Shown here: piece after piece, positions 55,364 through 64,000 of the stretch
Numbering within the stretch: position 1 is the stretch's first letter
Layout of the letters: the number at the start of each line of letters is the position of its first letter
Assembly (NCBI GenBank): GCA_001972305.1
Contig: BDDD01002110.1
Location: 524,312-588,311, forward strand
Direction: 5' to 3'
Source: Cephalotus follicularis
Lineage: Eukaryota; Streptophyta; Magnoliopsida; Oxalidales; Cephalotaceae
DNA length: 64,000 bases
Made by a program: the position numbers and the translations under genes
Notes under the pieces: generated by a model
The model's input: the letters and a program-made list of their open reading frames with translations, nothing else
Database searches by the model: none
Told to the model about the DNA's origin: nothing

Positions 55364-56149
55364 TGTAATACCCGGAATTTTATAAATAATTGAGGAGTGG
55401 AAATTGGGTTCAAAATGTGCTACTGTTATTGGACTGGAAATTGAGTTAATGAATAAATGACATTTTGGACCGAAATGTGATAGATGAATGAATGGAGCCT
55501 TGGGCCAATCTGGTCCAAGGGAAAGAAATGAGATTTGGGCTTGAAATATTATTATGCTATTGGGCTAATAGTGTTAATTTTGGGCTAAATTGAATAAAGG
55601 GAGAATTGGAGAATTGGGCTAATTCTAACCAGTCCTCAGCCCAATCCAGTGAAGGAATGGTCAGATAGCTCCAGGGAATTCTAGAGAATTCCACTGGTAG
55701 CTATAAATAGAGAAGTGGTGAGTGTTGGAGGGACTGTTGGCATTTCGGAAGAGAAAGTGACAAGGAGAAATTGTAGCAGTGACCAAAGGAAGGAAGGCAA
55801 AGGAGGAACCAGTGGTCGAAGAGAGCTCACCATTTTCAGGTAGGTTCTACTACCTACTCAGCGCCTTTATTTGTTAATGTATATTGTTAGGAATACTGTG
55901 ATGAATGTTATAAAGGTAGAATGACTGAGATGGGCAAAAAGGTCCTCTGCAAGTAATGATTTAGATTTAAGGAATACTGTGCATATAATGGAACATGTCC
56001 CATACCATACAATGGGTGTACTACAGCCCAGTCAAGTATGTAAATGATGTGTTATTAACATCCATGTGCGTTTATAAGGCATTCTCATTATGTGCGTGAG
56101 ACACTGCATGTGCCGAGCAAAACATGCAGTCGAGGATATACATTTCAAG

Positions 56150-57560
56150 AGATACCTATAAAGTGTACCGTGGCATACGTCCCTCTACATGCACTGGTGA
56201 TGTGCGTCCTAGCACAATGAGGCACGTGTCCCAGCAAGTGCCGAGCAGTGCATCCAGCGTGCCCTCCATGCGCTGAGCTGGCATGGTGCCAAGATGCTAA
56301 GCTCCCATAGGCTAAGTGCTGAGCTTCCACTTGAGGTGGCCGAGGAGGCTTAGTGCTGAGGTGCGGCGCCGAGCTCCACTGCCAATGCAGAGCATGCGCA
56401 TGCATTCGAGCAACTCCATAGTGTGGGGATTCTCAGGTACCGAGCATGGCTCTCAAGGTGCCTGCTTTCATGGTGGTGAGGTACTGGGTGCCATTCCCGC
56501 GGAGCCAAGCACGAGGTCCCGAGGTACCGAGCATCCACCACTGAGCATCCCTCCAAGCCGAGCATCCGCTGTCGAGCTGCCATGGTGTGCTGAGGAGCTA
56601 CATACCCAAGCTGCCATGGTGCTGAGGTTGAACCAGTGACTTCGTGGCGAGGAGTTATATGTACCGAGGTGATGCGTTGCATGTGCCGTGGTGCCATCCA
56701 TGGTTCTCCATGCCATGCCATGCACCCGTGGTACCGTAGCCTTACGCCGAGGTGCCACCGTTAAGCGTCCGAGGACACACAGCCATGGACGCACTAGTGT
56801 AGTGCGTCACCGTCCTCATGCATGCGTCATCCCCGGCAGCATGCGTTATCCCCTGCCTTGCCCGAGGAGAAGTGTTGAGGTACAAGGGTGTTGGGGAGCA
56901 CAAGTGCCGAGCTCCATGCCTAGGGTTCCACTGCCCTTGCACCCGAGGTACCATCTTCATGCGCCAAGATGCAGAGGAGTCACTATTGAGGTGCGAGGAG
57001 CCACTGCCGAGGTGCTGAGCTCCTTCTGCAATGGCACGCGAGGTGGCACTTGTTGCCCGAGCTCCCCAGGACACACACCCAAGCTCTCCATGCTATATGC
57101 CTGAGGTGGCCACGAGACGGTCACTGACTACAGGCGCTTTGGGTGTGTATAGTTCCAAGCTCCCCATACATGCGTCCTCCGCATGTAACGCCATTGCCAG
57201 AGCTCTCCACCTCATGCCCAAGGTGCCACACTTTGTGCCGAGGAGCATGCCCAAGGTGCCACCCAGTGTGGTCTGAGGTGCTAGCGCTGGCTTGCCAAGC
57301 TGCCGAGCACTTCCTTATGCGAGCAGTGGCCTGACCATAGTGTGGGGATTCTCAGGTACCGACCATGGCTCCCGAGGTGCCTGCTTTCATGGTGCCGAGG
57401 TGTTGGACGCCATTCTCGCGGAGCCAAGCACGAGGTCCTGAGGTACCGAGCATCCACTGCTGAGCATATGGCGCTATATCTTGAACGGGAGCCTCATGAA
57501 TGCGCCAACACTTCACCTTTAGCCTGTGCCCATGCACGTTGCGCCTAAAGACAGAGTGCA
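56150..57560. repeat. GC-rich CCGAGGTGC-type degenerate repeat
   Basis: About 1.4 kb far richer in GC than its surroundings, built from variants of CCGAGGTGCCGAGCTCC with irregular spacing. One 135-bp block at 56416 recurs at 57336 (TGTGGGGATTCTCAGGTACC onward), 920 bp apart. Low stop density gives overlapping frames of 80-140 codons on both strands (for example 56688-57104 plus and 56350-56721 minus); I take these as by-products of composition. Confidence 0.8.
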
Positions 57561-57882
57561 TATTGGCGCACCTCAATTGCGTGTTATGCAAGCGCCTTGC
57601 GTGATCAAGTATGGGCAGTAAATATGGTAAAGTAAATTAAAATAATGATAAGGGTAGTGGGGGATGATAGGAACAGTGTAATGAGAATGGTGATAAGTGT
57701 AGCATAAAAATATTATAGTTAATGTTATATAATTAATGTAGTATAATGAATGATAAAGCGTAGTGTGGTATAGCACAGTGTAAAATAAGGAAGGCAGACC
57801 TTACAGTGAATGGAAATGTAGTGTTAGCATAATGTATTGTTAATGTACTGTTAATATAGTGTCAATGTATTGTACTGTACAA

Positions 57883-58052
57883 GATCACCAACCGAGATGA
57901 GCCTACGGGATCACCGACAGAGATGAGCCGGTAAGGCTATCTTTGAGATGAGCCTGGAGGATCACCGAGATAGCCCAATGGATCACCGACCGAGATGAGC
58001 CGTCGGATCACCAACTGAGATGAGTCGACTGATCACCGACCGAGATGAGCCA
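57883..58052 (+). repeat. GATCACCGACCGAGATGAGC tandem array
   Basis: Units start at 57883, 57909, 57960, 57981, 58006 and 58031; steps 26, 51 (a partial unit between), 21, 25, 25. A reverse-oriented pair of the same unit lies at 53669-53715. Confidence 0.88.
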
Positions 58053-58889
58053 CACTGACTGTTACTGTTAATGTTATTGTATAGTGTATTGAATGACTGT
58101 TACTAATACTGTATAATGTTTGTGTTCCTCTCCTCTGCCTTTAACGTCTAGAGCGTGTATTTTGCTCTTCCTAAAGCCGAGGAACCCGAGGAACCGGTCT
58201 GCCTAAAATGAAATGTTTATTCCTGTCCCGGCTCCTCTGCCTTAACGTCTGGAGTGCGTTATCACTCCTCCTTTAGTAGAGGATGCCGAGGAAGGACTTA
58301 TTGTGACTGTTAATAATTGTGAATGATTGTTATTAACTGTAGTGACTGAATGGACTGTTACACTGATTTCATCGTACTGTATGTTATATGGATTGTACTG
58401 CTATTTAGCATCTCTCATTTGCACTATGCTTGCTGCATCTGCATTTCATAAATGCACGGTAGTAGTTCCTACACGACCCGTGGTCGCTGACCCATTCCAT
58501 TTCAATATAATGGGTCAGGTATAGGTGGAGCTTCACGACAAGCTGAGGACTGAAGCCCCGGGTGAGTCTCCTCCCTTTATTGCAGTTCGACGACCCAGAA
58601 GCCTAAAAATATTGTATTTTTGTTTATGACCTGTCGGTTTGTGGCAGAGCTATATGTTTCACAGTATTGTATAACATTGGGTTTCATTCACATAAGCAAT
58701 GTTTTATCGGACTGTTCCGCATGCATTATTATATTACATAAATGTTTTTAATTTCCGCTGAATATTGAATAATTAATTATATTACATAAATGTTTTAAAT
58801 TTCCGCTGAATATTGAATAATTAATGATACTGTTAGTAGCGAGTTAAAACTTGGGGGTTGACCCTTGGGGTTTGGGGCGTTACACGTAC

Positions 58890-58956
58890 CCTCCCCATAC
58901 CCGTGCGGGTATTGTTAAAGATCCACATCCCCGTCCCCTCAAAAACTTATTAATAC
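58890..58956. mobile_element. Foldback element, right part
   Basis: Reads CCTCCCCATACCCG, GTATTGTTAAAGATCC and CTTATTAATAC, the reverse complement of the left arm at 55117-55183, resuming after the solo LTR. Confidence 0.75.
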
Positions 58957-61054
58957 ACGTAGAGAGCACCAAGGAGGACTAGGAAGCTTTGGACTCTTGG
59001 TAAGTCCTTGATTCGAACTCTCTGTTGTTATGATGATAATGTAGCTAGGAATGTTAATATCTCCTGTTCTTGGAATAGGATTAACAACCTTTTGAATTGA
59101 AATGGAAAGTAGTGATTGGATCAAGTGGAATTGGTGACTATAACCTCTAGAATGGATTTTAGTTGTTTCTAATGTCATGAATATGCTTACTGGTTTCCTA
59201 TATATAAATGCATCTTTTGTCAAAACAAGTTAAGATCAATGAACCGAAAATTAATGACATTTGACATAGAGTTCAAAGAAAAAAGTGGTGGAATGGTAAG
59301 AATGATGTTAAGACTCAATGAGCTAGTGATTAAGGTACTGTTAGAGTTATTGAAACCTACTGGTACTAATGCATGTGTCCATAAACATGCATACATAGAT
59401 GGAACTTGCTGGATTGAAAGATTGTTGGTGAAGAAGGCTTGAAACTTAAAGAGAAAGATCAAACTCAATTGATCTTGGGATAGCGATTTGAGGTAGGGGT
59501 AAGGATATGTTATGGAAGATATAGTATGCATATTGTGTATGTCTATTTTCTGCATGTTTACATGTGTTGAAATTGATTGGAAATTGATTTGGTATTGCAT
59601 GACATGCTACTGCCTGCATTTCTGGGCAGAGGCAGTCGACTACTCAACCTATCCAGTCGACTGCCAAGGCAAAGTAGTCGACTACTCAACTAAGGCAGTC
59701 GGCTATTCTTGAGGGCAGCCGACTATTCTGGGGAAATTTTCTGGTATAAGTCCTATTAAGGCCTCAATTTTGAATGTAATGAACCTGGCCTCAATTTGGA
59801 TGACTAGAATAGTTAATCCTGGCCTCATAAACAATTACATTCCAAAATTTAACAATGTACGTACTCCTTGTGAGAATTGCATATGAATTGACAATGTAAT
59901 GCTATTCTTCGAGAATCCTTGCATTACCACTGAATTGTGATATTGTTTCTGTATATGCTGCTGATGATTAGTATATACCAATGACTGTTATAAACCTACT
60001 TTTCATATTTCAATGAATTAATCAACTATGTGCTATATGCACAATACATGATATTATCTATCATTTTCAAATGGACACTTATTGTTTAAAAGGAACAACT
60101 GATTTTCCTCCTATATGAGAGGTACCTACTGTTTTGTTTCCCAAACTGGAAACCACTATTGAATTGAGATCGTTTTCCTCCTAAGAGATGTACGATAAAT
60201 GACTTGTTATATGTTTCTAAAGAAAACAACTTTTATATTGCATATTATTGATATATGTAATATTATTATTGAATTGCTTGAATGGATTGTCTATGCTTAT
60301 TGCCGTAGCCGAGTGATGGAGGACGTCACTGACTATGGATATGATCCTGGGTGCCAGGAGTTGGCCAGAGTATCACCTAAATGTGTCTGCATTGCAGATC
60401 TTAATTGTTAAACTACCCGCCAACACCGGTAGTAAATGTTACCCTATCTATCATCTTCGGAGCGTAAGGGGGATAGTTAGGTGGTGCGCAGTTGGTGCTA
60501 GCAGTTAGCGACATGTGATACCCAATTGATGGATGAATTGATTGTACCCTTGTGCGGTATTATTGCATCTGTACTGTTTATGGCCACTTGGCATGATTGC
60601 TCATATATTGGCTCATTTAAATGTTATTTTGATATAAACTGTCATTCATATTGCATTCATATATTCCTTATCATGCATTATCTTCCTACTTAGCCAAGTG
60701 AGGACAACGGCTAACCCCTACAATTTCAGATTAAGCAAAGACGTGTGGAGACTGCCGCTGAAGCTTGGAGAGCTTCTATTGTCAATTTAAGGTTGTTATT
60801 TCCTTTATGATGTATTGTATTGTATCGAACGGATCACATCCCGTGTTGTGTTGTATTTCCTTTTATGTTAGGATAATTGTTGGTTTTACCCACACGTAGT
60901 ATGGGATGCGTGCGGACGGCTTGTATTTATATTCCGGCTTATCGAATGCTTCCGCAAATTTATTTATGAATTGTGCTGGAATATTATTTATGCTTATTTC
61001 AGATATCACCACATATGATTGTCTTAACGTGATCCGAAACAACGGGGTGTGACA
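58957..61054 (+). mobile_element. EL11: LTR of the EL3 family, first ~580 bp missing
   Basis: Matches the EL3 LTR from its internal GAGGACT-GGAAGCTT region to the end GGGGTGTGACA at 61054. No pol follows. Next to it lies Athila LTR sequence, so it seems to have inserted there; its left end is lost at the foldback element. Confidence 0.85.
59635..59723. repeat. GTCGAC array in EL11
   Basis: Sites 59635, 59656, 59677 (GTCGAC), 59698 (GTCGGC), 59718 (GCCGAC): steps 21, 21, 21, 20, as in EL3. Confidence 0.93.
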
Positions 61055-61440
61055 TCTATACCCTAAAACAAACTTTAATTTGCATATTTCATTCTGTTTG
61101 ATTTATTGCTTTGATATTTAATTGTTTGCCTGTTTTTATTTCTGTTTATTTTCACATCAGTACCTTAACCGTCGACGCCTACCCTGTAAGCGCTGACGCT
61201 TTCCCGCTTTAGATTTATTCACGTTGACGCCTTTACAAAGCATCGACACTTTCATTTCCTGTTTTTATTATTTAGTTTATTTTTGCACGTTTAGGAGTAG
61301 TTTTGATAAATAACCTTCGATTTTTCATACTATGCCTAGGTTCAATAGATTAAAATTATTTTAATTTGATTTCCTAGTCTTTGACCCGTTACAGCACAAA
61401 CGTGCACTTGCGGTATAAATTTTAATTCTTTTCTAAACAC
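61055..61440 (+). mobile_element. EL12: Athila-type LTR fragment
   Basis: Starts TCTATACCCTAAAAC and ends GTGCACTTGCGGTATAAAT, matching the reverse of 3786-4110. Between AT-rich blocks it has about 100 bp with GTCGAC-type sites (61171, 61192, 61223, 61242) that the other copy lacks. Confidence 0.72.
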
Positions 61441-61539
61441 ATGAACACTGCCAGTGCATGAATTTAGGACCTTCTACCTTGTTTGTCTCTAAGACGTGGG
61501 CTAAAGCGGTGCTGACTACCATTGGGTGTAACAGAAGAT

Positions 61540-62484
61540 ATATATATAAACCTATAAGGAAACAATGGAGGAAAGATTAGCATATTATTCCAGTTTGCTT
61601 ATGTTACAACCACAACAATTAGTCTTTAGTGTATACGGTTTCTCCCACTACTCTAATCGTATCCCGCACCCCCATGTGGAACTCGAGAGACACGAGCCTC
61701 CTAGTGAGGATCAAAATCTATCCCGAATACTATGACCCTCATTGACAGTATGACCGACCACAATACCAAAGATAGGTGGGTACGTTTACCAATTTACAAT
61801 CCACAGGATCCAACCCTACCTTGTAAGATCCAATCATTTCGTTCGGCCTTCCGGCTCAGTATGGTCTCAACAATGGGCCTGACAAGTCATTGAGCTAGTA
61901 TAAATCTAGACCCATAATCCTCAAAGAAATATACCTATTTTGAAACATCGACACGTGTTCATGTCCAAGTGCCAAAACATAGCAATTTCCTTCCAGCGCC
62001 TAGCACTGAAGCCGAATAATAATAATTATACTATAGTACCTCATCGACGGTATGACAGTCTATAGTATGTCTACACCATTATGCAAGAATCATGGAAGGC
62101 CGTCACTCGAAGTGTCCCAATGTGATAGATTTATTATTTTCTTTTGGGGGGATTTAGATCTCACCAATTTTTAATTAACCAAGTCGCTTATTAAAATCAA
62201 ATTTTATCTTCCAATCCAATTGATAACAACTAAGCAAGCTTCACATAAAAGGAAAAAACATCCATCTCATTCATTATAAAAATTGGCCTGACTTACATGG
62301 AAGGCCGTCACTCGAAGTGTCCCAATGTGATAGATTTATTATTTTCTTTTGGGGGGATTTAGATCTCACCAATTTTTAATTAACCAAGTCGCTTATTAAA
62401 ATCAAATTTTATCTTCCAATCCAATTGATAACAACTAAGCAAGCTTCACATAAAAGGAAAAAACATCCATCTCATTCATTATAA
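61540..62484 (+). repeat. Dispersed repeat R1, copy 2, with 189-bp duplication
   Basis: Same block order as 25180-26040. Its last part is duplicated: 62091-62279 and 62296-62484 are identical by eye (189 bp) with a 16-bp spacer. Noncoding. Confidence 0.8.
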
Positions 62485-64000
62485 GATTGACCTCAATCAC
62501 TTACAATTCTCTTGGGTTCACTCCCCAATCTCACTAGGGTTCACTCCCCTATTACAATTAAAGTAAATCAAGTAGTGTTTTGATCTAAACCTCTCACAAG
62601 GTTGGATTTTACAAGATAAGTTTGCTCGAATCAGTGAGAACAAGAAATAGCTTAAAATATAAAATGAAAGCTTTTGGATGAGCTTTGGATTTGAATGCTC
62701 TTTGTATGTTTGCTTTGAATGATCTTTGTATATGTGTTTTGCTTGTGTTGTTCTCATTTCTTTCTTCAAAACTTTCGTGCATTTATAGCTTCTTGCCTCA
62801 TAGATCCGTTGGGATTAGTTTAGGATTAGTTCCATAATGGAATGTCCACTAAACTCTGTCAGAAACTGTTCCAGCCGACTAAAGCGTCGACTGTCACCTT
62901 TAAAGCATCGACGGTCTTGTGACCGTTCGGGATCTCAAATTCAAATTCTCAGCTCAAAGCGCAGGCGTTCAAAACGTTGGAGTCGACCGGCACCTCAAAG
63001 CGCTGACGCTTAGTCTTGGGCGTCGACGCTTAGGCCACTTTTAATTGTAGTTGTGTCCACTGGTTTAGACGGCAGGCGCTTTGCACTAACGGCAGACGCT
63101 TAGTACCTCAAAGCGCAGACGCTTGAATCTGGGCGTCGACGGTTTGAGTGTTTCTTCCACTTCTCCAAACGCTCCACCGGTAGACGCTTAGGCTCTTGTC
63201 TCGACTGCCTGCTAAAGCGCTGACGCTTTAATCTTGGGCGTCGACGGTCTGAGCTGTTTCTGCAGAAATCTTGTTGTTTTGCTCACTTCATGGCTTTCTT
63301 GCACATCAAGAAACTTTGTTAAACACAAATATGTTAGGAAACATGAACTGTCGAACACATTAAAACTGTTACGATAAAACATTACTCAAACAATACAAAA
63401 ACGAGTTGTACATTTTGTATATAATTAGATACGTTACACCGAACAAAAACCATAGGAACCTTACGAACCTTAACTTTACACAATAAACGTCGAACTTTAC
63501 TGTTTTCTAATGGAAAAGTTATACGTCTTACACTACCACAAGATTCAAAACTTTACAAACAAAAATATCGAACAAGTGTTACCATTGTGATAAACAACTT
63601 TTCAATTTTAACCTCGTATCTTATATACGAGTTTACTATAATAAATATTCAAACCTATATCGAAAAATTAGGGAAAAACTCTACTATTGTTTTTCCCCCT
63701 CTTATAACAACCCCTCATAACCCTCTAACCTTTTTCTTTTATTATCCTCTATCGTATTATTACGTATTCCTTTAATTACTGTTTCATTTTATGGGGAATA
63801 CACTGATTCCCCTCCATTATTTAAGTCCCCCTCGTTTACAGAAAAACGTTGTGAATGTTCAAGAGTTTGAAAATGTAAACACGAAATACACAATTACAAA
63901 AATTGAATTGTTAATAATACGAATTTTACTTTGTTTAAAACAGTAGTAGTTTTTCCCCCTCTAACAACTGTAAATACAGAGTTAGGATTCAAAACTACTA
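62485..64000. other. Unclassified LTR-like DNA to window end
   Basis: No coding signature. It holds GTCGAC-type sites at 62874-63245 (for example 62886, 62907, 62982, 63002, 63022, with several 20-21 bp steps) with GCG/CGC arms like EL7 and EL8 LTRs, then AT-rich sequence. Probably part of another LTR; no boundary is visible. Confidence 0.45.

Larger units (their letters stand above)
55364..58884 (+). mobile_element. Solo LTR, 3521 bp, inside the foldback element
   Basis: Begins TGTAATACCCGGAATTTT and ends TTTGGGGCGTTACA, with CGTAC as an exact 5-bp target-site duplication (55359-55363, 58885-58889). No gag, pol or PBS. Two odd inner regions: a GC-rich degenerate repeat (56150-57560) and a 25-bp array (57883-58052). 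Orientation is taken from TGTAAT at the left and GCGTTACA at the right. Confidence 0.88.

Noticed and set aside
56316-57104. Long overlapping frames on both strands as real genes
   Set aside because: They follow GC-rich repeat composition, overlap each other, and show no family motif.
1-64000. Host protein-coding genes, tRNA or rRNA
   Set aside because: No non-transposon protein motif, cloverleaf or rRNA core was found on either strand.

Overview
This 64 kb window looks like pericentromeric or other repeat-rich nuclear DNA of a flowering plant, most likely a eudicot. It is AT-rich, and I see no host gene, tRNA or rRNA. Almost every base I can assign belongs to LTR retrotransposons, solo LTRs, a foldback element or tandem repeats. 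Plant signatures are tRNA-Met type primer sites (TGGTATCAGAG), Tekay/Del-like chromovirus pol with long (1.8-3.5 kb) LTRs, Athila/Tat-like gag-protease (DLGASVN active site), and decayed Ty1/copia integrase and RT. No element is intact. Species cannot be named from this sequence.

Layout. Region 1-29170 is a deep nest. EL1 is a minus-strand Ty3/gypsy element: 3' LTR ending at 656, pol and gag at 710-3785, 5'UTR/PBS at 7310-7464, 5' LTR at 7465-7476 plus 20196-22905. An Athila-like fragment (3786-7309) replaces part of its 5'UTR and gag. EL2, a minus-strand solo LTR (7477-10044), sits 12 bp inside the EL1 LTR. EL3, a plus-strand full-length gypsy element (10045-20189, TSD ATTAC), sits in the last bases of EL2. 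EL1 itself interrupts EL4, a decayed minus-strand copia element (22906-29170). EL4 in turn interrupts EL5, the 3' end of another plus-strand gypsy element (29171-31797). EL5 abuts EL6, an Athila-type gag (31798-32259 and 41515-41820) that is split by EL7, a full-length plus-strand gypsy element (32260-41514).

From 41824 to 42731 lies a four-monomer higher-order tandem repeat of 100-bp units. EL8 (42732-51813, minus) is a 3'-truncated gypsy element carrying a 2.2 kb solo LTR (44765-46977, TSD AAAAC) and an extra small ORF ahead of gag. Then come an LTR fragment (51814-53668), a minus-strand LTR-like stretch (53669-55026), a foldback element (55117-58956) split by a 3.5 kb solo LTR (55364-58884, TSD CGTAC), another LTR fragment (58957-61054), a piece of Athila LTR (61055-61440), a dispersed repeat with a perfect 189-bp duplication, and unclassified LTR-like DNA to the end.

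The most striking pattern cuts across these families. Many LTRs with unlike termini carry arrays of a palindromic hexamer (GTCGAC and near variants) spaced at 20-21 bp, often exactly 21 bp over six or seven sites, with variable sequence between sites. The two LTRs of EL3 differ by exactly one 21-bp unit, so the arrays change length by whole units. I know of no named system that accounts for this; function is unknown.
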